From the NCBI RefSeq assembly GCF_010384365.1, contig NZ_CP048397.1:5270001-5334000 (forward strand): a stretch of DNA of 64,000 nt. The letters are read 5' to 3'. Source of the stretch: Streptomyces sp. S4.7 (GTDB lineage: Bacteria > Actinomycetota > Actinomycetes > Streptomycetales > Streptomycetaceae). The first letter of the stretch is position 1; every line of letters starts with the position of its first letter. The notes under the pieces are model-generated. The model saw only the letters and a program-made list of their open reading frames with translations, made no database searches and had not been told where the DNA came from. Below, piece by piece: positions 40,501 to 48,578 of the stretch. Made by a program: the position numbers and the translations under genes.

Positions 40501-41142
40501 TCAGGGCTCCTGGATCGCGCCCAGCCCCGCCACCAGCAGCAGCGTGAAACCGCGTGCCCAGTCCTCGTCCACCCGCTCCGCGCTCACCAGCGTCCGGTGC
40601 ACCACGGCCCCCGCGATCACGTCGAAGATCAGGTCGGCGTTGCGGGCCGCCGCCTCGGGGTCGCTCTCGTACGGCAACTCGCCCCGCGCCTGCGCCCGTT
40701 CGCGGCCCTTGAGCACCAGGCCCTTCTGCCGGTCGACGATCGCCGTACGGATCCGGTCGCGCAGCGCGTCGTCCCGCGTCGACTCGGCGACCACGGCCAT
40801 CAACGCCGTCTTTGTCTCCGGCCGCTCCAGCAGCGCGGCGAACTGGAGCACGACGCCCTCGATGTCGGCGCTGAGGCTGCCCCGGTCAGGGATCTCGATC
40901 TCGTCGAAGAGGACGGCGACCGCGTCGACCACCAACTCGTTCTTGCTTGCCCAGCGCCGGTAGAGCGTGGTCTTGGCGACGCCCGCGCGCGCGGCGACGT
41001 CGCCCATCGACAGCTTGGACCAGCCGAGTTCCACCAGCGCGGCTCTGGTCGCCAGCAGGATCGCCGTGTCCGCCGCGGCGCTGCGGGGACGGCCGGCACG
41101 GTTGGGGCTGCGGTGGCTGCGGCTCAGCATGCCCGCGACCAT
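40501..41142 (-). CDS. TetR-family transcriptional regulator
   Basis: A 213-aa protein with the N-terminal TetR helix-turn-helix (AILLATRAALVELGWSKLSMGDVAARAGVAKTTLYRRWASKNELVVDAV, given here as the domain) and a C-terminal ligand domain ending TLLLVAGLGAIQEP. The class is close to AcrR types with the TetR_C_33-like fold. The start may be 41142 or the ATG at 41130. It converges on icmA; the inverted repeat at 41164 just upstream is a probable autoregulatory site. The 38445 palindrome does not resemble that repeat, so control of icmA by this protein is not supported by sequence. Confidence 0.9.
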   Translation of the reverse strand: MVAGMLSRSHRSPNRAGRPRSAAADTAILLATRAALVELGWSKLSMGDVAARAGVAKTTLYRRWASKNELVVDAVAVLFDEIEIPDRGSLSADIEGVVLQFAALLERPETKTALMAVVAESTRDDALRDRIRTAIVDRQKGLVLKGRERAQARGELPYESDPEAAARNADLIFDVIAGAVVHRTLVSAERVDEDWARGFTLLLVAGLGAIQEP

Positions 41143-41163
41143 ACCCGCCGGTAGGGAATCCGT

Positions 41164-41193
41164 TGTGAGTCAGTTCACCGGATGAATCTCACA
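41164..41193. promoter_or_regulatory. Inverted repeat upstream of the TetR gene
   Basis: TGTGAG (41164-41169) and CTCACA (41188-41193) are exact inverse complements, with TTCA and TGAA between them. It lies 22 bp before the TetR start, a typical autorepression position. The remaining gap to 41507 is GC-rich, and I see nothing else in it beyond the ribosome site of the thioredoxin gene. Confidence 0.45.
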
Positions 41194-41507
41194 CGGACGG
41201 GGGAGCTTGTCGGTTACGCTACGACCCGTAGCGAAAGGCCGTTTCTCCTTGAGCGGTTCTTGAGCGGCGACCACAGGGCGCGGGGTGGGGACTCCGTGCC
41301 GAACCCCGGTCCCCCACGGGGGACTTGCCCCGATCGTGTTCAGGCGCGAGCGGGGTGCGAGGACCGTGTCCGACCGTGTGCTCCGCATCCTGCGGGGCCC
41401 CCGCGGCGGGCGCGGTCGTGTGCGGGCGGTCCGTTCTCCCCCAGGCGGACGGGGCGGGATGTCCGATTGCTTTTCACATGCGCGCGCGGAGAGGGGAGGA
41501 TGTACTC

Positions 41508-42482
41508 ATGCAGCCTAGGAACATGTCCATGAGCGGCGTCGTCGATCTCGCCGCGGTGAAGGCGGCCGGTGAGGCCAAGGCCAAGGCCGAGCAGGCCCGC
41601 GCCGAGGCGGCCCGTCGGGGCGACACCGGTGCCGTACCCCCCTCCAGTCTTGTGATCGACGTCGACGAGGCGGGCTTCGAGCGCGACGTCCTCCAGCGCT
41701 CCGCCGAGGTCCCGGTCGTCATCGACTTCTGGGCCGAGTGGTGCGAGCCGTGCAAGCAGCTCAGTCCCGTACTGGAGCGGCTGGCCCGTGAGTACAACGG
41801 CCGGTTCGTTCTCGCCAAGGTCGACGTCGACGCCAACCAGATGCTGATGCAGCAGTTCCAGATCCAGGGCATCCCCGCGGTCTTCGCCGTGGTGGCGGGC
41901 CAGGCGCTGCCCCTCTTCCAGGGCGCGGCTCCCGAGGCCCAGATCCGCGAGACGCTGGACCAGTTGATCCAGGTCGGCGAGCAGCGCTTCGGCCTGACCG
42001 GCATCACGGTAGACGCCGGGGCCGCGGAGACCGACGCGGACGCCGAGCCGGAGGAGCCGGTGGGGCCGTACGACGCGCTGCTCGAAGCCGCCGTACGCGC
42101 GCTGGACGCCGACGACTTCGGCGGCGCGGCGCAGGCGTACCGGAACGTGCTCGCCGACGACCCCGGCAACACCGAGGCGAAGCTCGGTCTCGCCCAGGCC
42201 GAACTGCTCTCCCGGGTGAAGGGGATGGACCCGCAGCAGGTGCGCAAGGAGGCGGCGGAGCGGGCGGACGACGTCCCCGCGCAGATCGCCGCCGCCGACC
42301 TCGATCTGGTCGGCGGTCATGTCGAGGACGCCTTCGGCCGGTTGGTCGAGGCCGTGCGGCGCACGGCGGGCGAGGACCGGGACGCGGCGCGGCTGCGACT
42401 GCTCGAACTCTTCGAGGTGATCGGCTCGGACGACCCCCGGGTGACCGCGGCGCGACAGGCACTTGCCAGGGTCCTTTTCTGA
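41508..42482 (+). CDS. Thioredoxin-domain/TPR protein (CnoX/YbbN-like co-chaperone)
   Basis: A 324-aa protein from ATG 41508 (MQPRNMSMSGVVDLAAVK) after GGGGAGG. Residues about 60-165 are a thioredoxin fold with a complete redox motif WCEPCK in VVIDFWAEWCEPCKQL and cis-Pro in GIPAVF. The C-terminal half is TPR-like helices (AAVRALDADDFGGAAQAYRNVLADDPGNTEAKLGLAQAELL). The layout matches YbbN/CnoX chaperedoxins, which hold unfolded proteins and hand them to chaperones. Unlike E. coli CnoX it retains both cysteines, so reductase activity is possible. Cytoplasmic. A hairpin follows. Confidence 0.9.
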   Translation: MQPRNMSMSGVVDLAAVKAAGEAKAKAEQARAEAARRGDTGAVPPSSLVIDVDEAGFERDVLQRSAEVPVVIDFWAEWCEPCKQLSPVLERLAREYNGRFVLAKVDVDANQMLMQQFQIQGIPAVFAVVAGQALPLFQGAAPEAQIRETLDQLIQVGEQRFGLTGITVDAGAAETDADAEPEEPVGPYDALLEAAVRALDADDFGGAAQAYRNVLADDPGNTEAKLGLAQAELLSRVKGMDPQQVRKEAAERADDVPAQIAAADLDLVGGHVEDAFGRLVEAVRRTAGEDRDAARLRLLELFEVIGSDDPRVTAARQALARVLF

Positions 42483-42548
42483 GATCGTCCCGCCTCCGGC
42501 ACGTGCTGCCGGGCGCCACATAACGATTTGCCGACTCGACCACACCGA

Positions 42549-42585
42549 CGACCCCGTTTTACCAAAACTTGGTAAAGCGGGGTCG
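42549..42585 (+). terminator. 15-bp hairpin after the thioredoxin/TPR gene
   Basis: CGACCCCGTTTTACC (42549-42563) pairs with GGTAAAGCGGGGTCG (42571-42585), with one G-U pair and the 7-nt loop AAAACTT, 66 bp after the stop codon. Confidence 0.8.
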
Positions 42586-42717
42586 CTGTTACTCCGAGTA
42601 AAGCAACCGCCTTGGTCTGTCCGGTTATTGGCGGTATTCGCGAGTTCTGTCGGGGTGATTTGAGGCACCCTGTGTGCCCGCGCGGCGCCGCCCCGTGGCT
42701 CCTGTGTGAACCACTCA

Positions 42718-42731
42718 TTACTTGCCAGTAA
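42718..42731. promoter_or_regulatory. Inverted repeat TTACT-4-AGTAA, candidate operator
   Basis: TTACTTGCCAGTAA lies in the 608-bp gap 42483-43090. A second inverted repeat GAGCGTG-17-CACGCTC follows at about 42760-42790. I see no gene in this gap; apart from these repeats, the terminator at 42549 and the promoter candidate at 42968 it is unannotated. Confidence 0.4.
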
Positions 42732-42967
42732 CGAACCCCCTTGTGTCCCGAGCGTGAATACACCACGATCGTCCACGCTCGGTCCGACAGCGCACCGGTA
42801 CGGCGACCCAGTCGTGCCCACCGCGGTCGGGACCCCACCGGGCGGGCCGGCGGAGCGGTGGCGCCGACCCGGGGACAGGGGGGTTCCCGCCGACCGGCGG
42901 GGCCTGTCCGGCGGCCACGCGAGGCGCGTGGCCCAGTGGTTGTCGCTCGGGGGTGATCGTCGGTGAT

Positions 42968-42996
42968 TCTGACGCGGCTCGTTCCGCTGATACTTA
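42968..42996 (+). promoter_or_regulatory. Possible promoter of the DUF6230 operon
   Basis: TCTGAC (42968-42973), a 17-bp spacer and TACTTA (42991-42996), about 95 bp before the DUF6230 start. The spacer contains GCGG-CTCGTT-CCGC. Weak match to consensus. Confidence 0.35.
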
Positions 42997-43090
42997 ACGG
43001 CGCTCTCCTTCCCGAGGACGTAGCACTTCTCCCATCCCAGGACGGGCCGACGCCCGATCCGGAGATGTACGTCCGAGAAGGAGGAAAGTG

Positions 43091-43720
43091 ATGGAGTCCC
43101 AAGCACGTGGCGGGACCAGATGGAAGCGGTTCGCCGTCGTCATGGTGCCGAGCGTGGCCGCGACGGCCGCGATAGGTGTCGCTCTCGCACAGGGCGCGCT
43201 CGCCGCGTCGTTCAGTGTGTCGGGGCAGAGTTTCAAGGTCTCGGCCGACCAGTTGGTGGGCCAGGACTTCGTTCAGTACGGAAGCCTCGCCGACGGCACC
43301 GATCTCAAGGGCAACAAGACCGCCCACCCGGTGGCCGTTTCCGGATTCAGCTCGGCCACGATCAGCAACATGTGCCAGTCGGTGGTCACCCCGGACGTCC
43401 CGATCTTCGGCAGCGTCAGCCTTGAGCTGCGGGCCGGCCAGGACAGCGCGAAGCCGGTCAAGGCGACCAACCTGTATCTGGACGTCGCCAAGCTCGAAGC
43501 CGACGCCAAGTTCAAGAACATCGACATCGGTGTGGCGGCCGGCGACACGAGGATCCAGCCGGGGACCGAGAAGAAGGTCAACCCCTTCGGCTTCGCACAG
43601 CGCGCCGAAGAGGCGACGCTGACCGATGTGAAGCAGACGGCGTGGGCGACCACGGCCGGCACCTTCGAGCTCAGCGGTCTGAGCCTGAAGCTGCACAAGG
43701 GCACCAAGGAGTGCTACTAG
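43091..43720 (+). CDS. DUF6230 family secreted protein
   Basis: A 209-aa protein from ATG 43091 with a strong AAGGAGG. The signal or anchor sequence is KRFAVVMVPSVAATAAIGVALAQGALAASFSVSGQ. The mature part is beta-rich (SGQSFKVSADQLVGQDFVQYG, ISNMCQSVVTPDVPIFGSVSLELRAG) with two Cys, one at the C-terminus (KECY). The family is restricted to actinobacteria and has no known function; it was once mislabelled cholesterol esterase. It always precedes a DUF6114 membrane protein, as here, implying an envelope module. Confidence 0.87.
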   Translation: MESQARGGTRWKRFAVVMVPSVAATAAIGVALAQGALAASFSVSGQSFKVSADQLVGQDFVQYGSLADGTDLKGNKTAHPVAVSGFSSATISNMCQSVVTPDVPIFGSVSLELRAGQDSAKPVKATNLYLDVAKLEADAKFKNIDIGVAAGDTRIQPGTEKKVNPFGFAQRAEEATLTDVKQTAWATTAGTFELSGLSLKLHKGTKECY

Positions 43721-43840
43721 ACCCCCATCGGGTCCTGAGCACTTCGCCCCCTGGGGCGGGCGCGCCCCGCACGAAGCGGTCGCGTCCGCCCGACTCCCCC
43801 AATCTCTCACAGCAACACTGGTTCCAGGGAGCTGTTTTCC

Positions 43841-44455
43841 ATGAGCGCCGAGCCTTCGGATCCCCGCGGCCGATTCACTTACTGGCGGCTGCGCTTCCGC
43901 GCCTGGCGGGGTACTCGGCCGTTCTGGGCGGGGTTGTTGGCGATCCTCAGCGGGGTGCCGATCGTCTACTTCCCCTACGCCGAGCTCAAGTTGGGCCATC
44001 TCACGCTGACGATGGCCACCACGGCGGGTGCGGGCTCGCTGATCATCGGTGTCCTGCTGGCCACCCTGGGACTGACGATGTGGTTCCAGAGCATCGTGCG
44101 GGTGTTCGCCGGCGTCGCCACCATCCTGCTGGGACTCGTCTCCATACCCGTGGCCAACATCGGCGGATTCGGAATCGGGTTCCTGCTCGCGCTCATAGGC
44201 GGAGCCCTGTCCATCTCCTGGGCGCCGGGCCGGCCCGCGGGGGCCGACGAGGAGCACGACGACCGGGCCGACGACCGGTCGGGCAAGCACACCGCCGTAC
44301 GACAGCAGACGTTCGGACCCGACGGCGGAGCCGTCGACCAGGGCACCCCGGACGGAGGCGGGGACGGCCCTTTTCTCCCCGGCCCGTCTGACGGGGACCC
44401 GAATCTGACGGAGACGAGTGCCCATGCCAACGGCGGGAGGAACAGTGCGGGGTGA
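43841..44455 (+). CDS. DUF6114 integral membrane protein
   Basis: A 204-aa protein with four TM helices in the first 130 residues (WAGLLAILSGVPIVYFPYAEL, LTMATTAGAGSLIIGVLLATLGLTMWF, VFAGVATILLGLVSIPVANIGGFGIGFLLALIGGALSISW), preceded by an Arg-rich cytosolic head. The tail of about 75 residues is disordered and acidic. It is 120 bp downstream of the DUF6230 gene and overlaps the next gene. Function unknown; together the three genes look like one surface complex. Confidence 0.87.
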   Translation: MSAEPSDPRGRFTYWRLRFRAWRGTRPFWAGLLAILSGVPIVYFPYAELKLGHLTLTMATTAGAGSLIIGVLLATLGLTMWFQSIVRVFAGVATILLGLVSIPVANIGGFGIGFLLALIGGALSISWAPGRPAGADEEHDDRADDRSGKHTAVRQQTFGPDGGAVDQGTPDGGGDGPFLPGPSDGDPNLTETSAHANGGRNSAG

Positions 44456-45719
44456 CGACACGCGGCCGGAGACGGCCGGAGGCGGGCAGGCCCGCGAGAG
44501 AAGCGGCCCGCGCCACGCCGCTCCCAGGAAGTCGCTGCTGACCAAGCTCCAGATCCCGGCCGGCAAGGCGTTCGCGCTGGCCGCGATGCCGACGGCGGTG
44601 TTCGTCGGGATGGGGCTCACGCCCCGGCTCGCGCTCGCCGAGGACGCCAAGGACATTCCGTTCGCGCCGGGGCCGTGCGTCACGCGCTCCGACGAGCCGC
44701 CGGAGGAGTCGGCCTCGCCGTCGCCGTCCGAGAAGCCGTCGGACGACGCGTCCGGGGATCCGTCAGGGGATGCCACGGACAAGCCGAAGCCGCCCACCGG
44801 CGGTGACGGGGACGACGGTGACGCTCCCGAGCCCAAGCCCGGCGAGACACCGCCCGCGTCCGACGCGCAGAAGCCGGCCGCGCCCAAGGAGCCCGCGCCC
44901 GGGCCGAGCGCGTCGAAGTCCAAGGACCCGCTGGACCCGCTGGGGTTGGGCGACGCGCTGGGCGACCTCCTCGGCGTACCGGACAAGGACGAGCCGGCGC
45001 CGGACGAGCCGGCCGACCCGGAGCCCGAGAAGCCCGGGGCGGACAAGCCCGCGGACCCGGAGCCGGACACGGAGCCGGGGGTGGAGAAGCCCGGTGGCGA
45101 CGACAGCACCGAGGACGCGATCAGGGACGCCGCGGACAAGGTCGGCGCGGAGGTCGAGGAACTCGACGACGCCGCGGAGGGACTTGAGGCGCGCAAGGAC
45201 GACGACATCCCCGAGGGCGCCGACGGCAAGCCGCGCTTCCCCTGCCCCGAGGCCGACCCGGAGGCGCTCGCCGCCGCCGAACTGGAGCCGGGCATCCCGC
45301 TGTTGCCGGACGACCCGTGGAGGCTGGAGAGCACCAAGCTCACGCTGCGGGGGCTCGACTACCACGGCATCGTCGAGGTGAAGACGGGCAGCGGGAAGAT
45401 CAAGAAGGCGCTGAAGTTCACCGCCTCCGAGGTGGACATCAAGGACCTGCACCAGAAGGTCGTCTACCCCGAGGGCCGTACGGCGCACGTGGCGAGCAGG
45501 CAGGACTCCACGTCGACCATCCGCGACGGTCAAGTCACCATGTACACCGAGGAGTTGAAGGGCAATCTGTTCGGGCTGATCCCGATCACGTTCAGCCCGG
45601 AAACCCCGCCGCCGCTCAACGTCCCCTTCGCGTTCTTCACGGACGTGGAGGTGCTCCAGGCGGGCCAGTTCGGCGGCACGCTGACGGTCCCCGGCCTCCA
45701 CAACTACATCACCGACTAG
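44424..45719 (+). CDS. Secreted acidic Pro-rich protein, third member of the DUF6230/DUF6114 trio
   Basis: About 431 aa from ATG 44424 (MPTAGGTVRG; a GTG two codons earlier also fits). It overlaps the DUF6114 gene by 32 bp. The N-terminus carries a late hydrophobic signal (AGKAFALAAMPTAVFVGMGLTPRLALAED). Residues 75-260 are low-complexity Asp/Glu/Pro/Lys, dominated by PEPEKPGADKP-like repeats. The last 160 residues are a folded domain related to DUF6230 proteins (WRLESTKLTLRGLDYHGIVEVKTGSGKIKKALKFTASEVDIKDLHQKV), with FTASEV and surface beta strands. Possibly a wall-spanning paralogue of the first gene. Function unknown. Confidence 0.8.
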   Translation: MPTAGGTVRGDDTRPETAGGGQARERSGPRHAAPRKSLLTKLQIPAGKAFALAAMPTAVFVGMGLTPRLALAEDAKDIPFAPGPCVTRSDEPPEESASPSPSEKPSDDASGDPSGDATDKPKPPTGGDGDDGDAPEPKPGETPPASDAQKPAAPKEPAPGPSASKSKDPLDPLGLGDALGDLLGVPDKDEPAPDEPADPEPEKPGADKPADPEPDTEPGVEKPGGDDSTEDAIRDAADKVGAEVEELDDAAEGLEARKDDDIPEGADGKPRFPCPEADPEALAAAELEPGIPLLPDDPWRLESTKLTLRGLDYHGIVEVKTGSGKIKKALKFTASEVDIKDLHQKVVYPEGRTAHVASRQDSTSTIRDGQVTMYTEELKGNLFGLIPITFSPETPPPLNVPFAFFTDVEVLQAGQFGGTLTVPGLHNYITD

Positions 45720-45759
45720 CTCCTGTCGCCGGACAGGGCTCAGGGCGCTGCTTCGTCGT

Positions 45760-45800
45760 CGATCGCCGGACGGGCTCATTTCGAGCCCGTCCGGCGATCG
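45760..45800. terminator. Perfect 18-bp-arm hairpin, CGCCGGACGGGC palindrome family
   Basis: CGATCGCCGGACGGGCTC (45760-45777) and its exact complement (45783-45800) around a 5-nt loop, between the convergent secreted-protein and pyk genes. Bidirectional terminator. Confidence 0.85.
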
Positions 45801-45805
45801 CGCGT

Positions 45806-47242
45806 TCAGCTCTGCGGTGCGACCGTGCCGCCCAGGTGATGGACGCGGACCATGTTCGTCGTGCCGGGGACGCCCGGAGGGGAGCCGGCCGTGATGATCA
45901 TCGTGTCCGACTCGCTGTAGCGCTGGAGCTTCAGCAGCTCCGCGTCCACCAGGTCGACCATCGCGTCCGTGGTGTCCACGTGCGGTACGACGAAGGACTC
46001 GACGCCCCAGCTCAGCGAGAGCTGGTTGCGCGTCGCCTCGTCCGTCGTGAAGGCGAGGATGGGCTGACAGGTGCGGTAGCGCGACAGACGGCGGGCCGTA
46101 TCGCCGGACTGGGTGAAGGCGATCAGCGCCTTGCCGCCCAGGAAGTCCGCGATCTCGCACGCCGCGCGGGCGACCGAACCACCCTGCGTACGGGGCTTCT
46201 TGCCCGGCACGAGCGGCTGGAGCCCCTTCGACAGCAGCTCCGTCTCGGCCGCGACGACGATCTTCGACATCGTCTTGACCGTCTCGATCGGATACGCGCC
46301 GACGGACGACTCCGCCGACAGCATCACCGCGTCCGCACCGTCCAGGATCGCGTTCGCCACGTCCGACGCCTCGGCGCGCGTCGGACGGGAGTTGGTGATC
46401 ATCGACTCCATCATCTGGGTCGCCACGATCACCGGCTTGGCGTTGCGGCGGCACAGCTCGATGAGCCGCTTCTGCACCATCGGGACCTTTTCGAGCGGGT
46501 ACTCGACCGCCAGGTCGCCACGGGCCACCATGATGCTGTCGAACGCCGCGACGACGGCCTCCATGTTGGCGACGGCCTGCGGCTTCTCGACCTTCGCGAT
46601 GACGGGGACCCGGCGGCCCTCCTCGTCCATGATCTTGTGGACGTCGTTGATGTCGTCCGCGTCGCGCACGAAGGACAGCGCGATCATGTCGCAGCCCATC
46701 CGCAGGGCGAAGCGCAGGTCCTCGACGTCCTTCTCGGAGAGCGCCGGCACATTGACCGCCGTACCCGGCAGGTTGATGCCCTTGTGGTCGGAGATGACCC
46801 CGCCCTCGACGACCAGCGTCTTGACCCGCGGGCCCTCGACCTCGGTCACGCGCAGCTCGACGTTGCCGTCGTTGATCAGGACCTGGTCGCCCTTCGCGAC
46901 GTCCCCGGGCAGGCCCTTGTAGGTGGTGCCGCAGATGCCCTTGTCACCGGGGACATCCTCGGTGGTGATGACGAACTCGTCACCGCGCACCAGCTCGACG
47001 GGGCCCTCGGCGAAGGTCTCCAGCCGGATCTTGGGGCCCTGGAGGTCGACGAGCACGCCCACGGCCCGGCCGGTGGCCTCGGCCGCCTTCCGGACGCGGT
47101 GGTACCGCTCCTCGTGCTCGGGGTGGGACCCGTGGCTCATATTCAGTCGGGCCACGTTCATACCGGCCTCGATGAGCGATTTCAGCTGCTCGTACGAGTC
47201 GACGGCGGGGCCTAGTGTGCAGACGATTTTGGAACGGCGCAT
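45806..47242 (-). CDS. pyk: Pyruvate kinase
   Basis: A 478-aa enzyme of standard length: MRRSKIVCTLGPAVDSYEQLKSLIEAGMNVARLNMSHG, B domain DLQGPKIRLETF, active-site KVEKPQAVANMEAVVAAFDSIMVARGDLAVEYPLEKVPMVQK (given as the region), MMESMITNSRPTRAEASDVANAILDGADAVMLSAESSVGAYP. It converts phosphoenolpyruvate and ADP to pyruvate and ATP. It lies downstream of pta and ackA on the same strand, 75 bp from the ackA stop, so co-transcription is possible. By synteny it is the Pyk2-type gene of Streptomyces. Confidence 0.96.
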   Translation of the reverse strand: MRRSKIVCTLGPAVDSYEQLKSLIEAGMNVARLNMSHGSHPEHEERYHRVRKAAEATGRAVGVLVDLQGPKIRLETFAEGPVELVRGDEFVITTEDVPGDKGICGTTYKGLPGDVAKGDQVLINDGNVELRVTEVEGPRVKTLVVEGGVISDHKGINLPGTAVNVPALSEKDVEDLRFALRMGCDMIALSFVRDADDINDVHKIMDEEGRRVPVIAKVEKPQAVANMEAVVAAFDSIMVARGDLAVEYPLEKVPMVQKRLIELCRRNAKPVIVATQMMESMITNSRPTRAEASDVANAILDGADAVMLSAESSVGAYPIETVKTMSKIVVAAETELLSKGLQPLVPGKKPRTQGGSVARAACEIADFLGGKALIAFTQSGDTARRLSRYRTCQPILAFTTDEATRNQLSLSWGVESFVVPHVDTTDAMVDLVDAELLKLQRYSESDTMIITAGSPPGVPGTTNMVRVHHLGGTVAPQS

Positions 47243-47316
47243 AAGGCGGATCCTATCGGTTTGTTTCGGCTCGGAATATTCCGTCTGGCGGAAAGTACAA
47301 ATGGGCGGGGTGGCGC

Positions 47317-48528
47317 TCAGGCGTCGACCAATGCGAAGGTCTGGCGGGCGATCTCCATTTCCTCATCGGTCGGCACCACGGCGACGGCGACGCGCGCGTG
47401 TTCCGGCGACACCAGGCGCGGCTCGCCGGACCGTGCGGCGTTGAGTTCCGCGTCGACGACCAGCCCCAACTCCCCGAGCCCGGCGATCGCGGCCTCCCGC
47501 ACCGGCGCCGCGTTCTCGCCGACGCCCGCGGTGAACACCACCGCGTCCACCCGGCCGAGCACCGCGTAATAGGCGCCGATGTACTTCTTCAGACGGTGGA
47601 TGTAAATGTCGAAGGCCAGCGTCGCCGCGGCGTCACCCGCGTCGACCCGGCGGCGGATCTCCCGCATGTCGTTGTCACCGCAGAGCCCCGTCAACCCGCT
47701 CTTCTTGTTGAGCAGTTCGTCGATCTCGTCGGTGTCCATTCCGGCGACCCGCTCCAGATGGAAGACCACCGCCGGATCGATGTCCCCGGAGCGCGTACCC
47801 ATCACCAGCCCCTCCAAGGGGGTCAGCCCCATCGAGGTGTCCACACAGCGCCCGCCCGCGACGGCCGACGCCGACGCCCCGTTGCCCAGGTGCAGCACGA
47901 TCAGGTTCAGCTCCTCGGGCGCGCGCCCCAGCAGCTCGGCGGCCCGCCGTGAGACATACGCGTGCGACGTGCCGTGGAAGCCGTAGCGCCGGATGCGGTG
48001 CGCGTCGGCCGTCGCGGCGTCGATCGCGTACCGCGCGGCGTACTCCGGCATCGTCGTGTGGAACGCGGTGTCGAAGACCGCGACCTGCGGCAGATCGGGG
48101 CGCAGCGCCCGCGCGGTCCTGATGCCGGTGATGTTCGCCGGGTTGTGCAGTGGCGCCACCGGCACCAGCCGCTCGATCTCGGCCAGCACGGCGTCGTCGA
48201 TCACCGTCGGCGCGCTGAACTCCAGCCCGCCGTGCACCACCCGGTGGCCGATCGCCGCCAGCTCGGGGGAGTCGATGCCCGCCCCGTCCAGGGCCAGTTC
48301 CTCGGCGACGGCCCGCAACGCCCGCTCGTGGTCGGCGATCCGCCGCGTACGCTCGCGCCGGACCGCGCCGTCGCCCGAGGGCGTGTGCACCAGCCGCGAC
48401 GTGCTCTCGCCGATGCGCTCGACGAGGCCGACGGCGAGACGGGTGCCGTCGCGCATGTCCAGCAGCTGGTACTTCACCGAGGAGGAACCGGAGTTGAGCA
48501 CGAGGACTCGGGTGGGCTGCGAGGTCAC
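47317..48528 (-). CDS. ackA: Acetate kinase
   Basis: A 403-aa ASKHA-fold kinase starting at GTG 48528 (MTSQPTRVLVLNSGSSSVKYQLLD). Motifs: NSGSSSVK, HRVVHGG, FDTAFHTTMP, RRYGFHGTSHAYVS, HLGNGAS, TRSGDIDP, FTAGVGENA. It forms acetate and ATP from acetyl phosphate, or the reverse. It follows pta by 50 bp. An open frame continues upstream into pta but those codons belong to a different frame of pta. AAAGG lies before the chosen start. Confidence 0.96.
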   Translation of the reverse strand: MTSQPTRVLVLNSGSSSVKYQLLDMRDGTRLAVGLVERIGESTSRLVHTPSGDGAVRRERTRRIADHERALRAVAEELALDGAGIDSPELAAIGHRVVHGGLEFSAPTVIDDAVLAEIERLVPVAPLHNPANITGIRTARALRPDLPQVAVFDTAFHTTMPEYAARYAIDAATADAHRIRRYGFHGTSHAYVSRRAAELLGRAPEELNLIVLHLGNGASASAVAGGRCVDTSMGLTPLEGLVMGTRSGDIDPAVVFHLERVAGMDTDEIDELLNKKSGLTGLCGDNDMREIRRRVDAGDAAATLAFDIYIHRLKKYIGAYYAVLGRVDAVVFTAGVGENAAPVREAAIAGLGELGLVVDAELNAARSGEPRLVSPEHARVAVAVVPTDEEMEIARQTFALVDA

Positions 48529-48578
48529 GGGCGGGATGCCTTTCGTGGAGGGGACGGTGGGGCCGGGACCGGACGGTG

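Noticed and set aside
42317..45343. 1008-codon minus-strand frame crossing the thioredoxin gene end and the DUF6230 trio
   Set aside because: Serine/glycine low-complexity translation antisense to three well-supported genes; no ribosome site.
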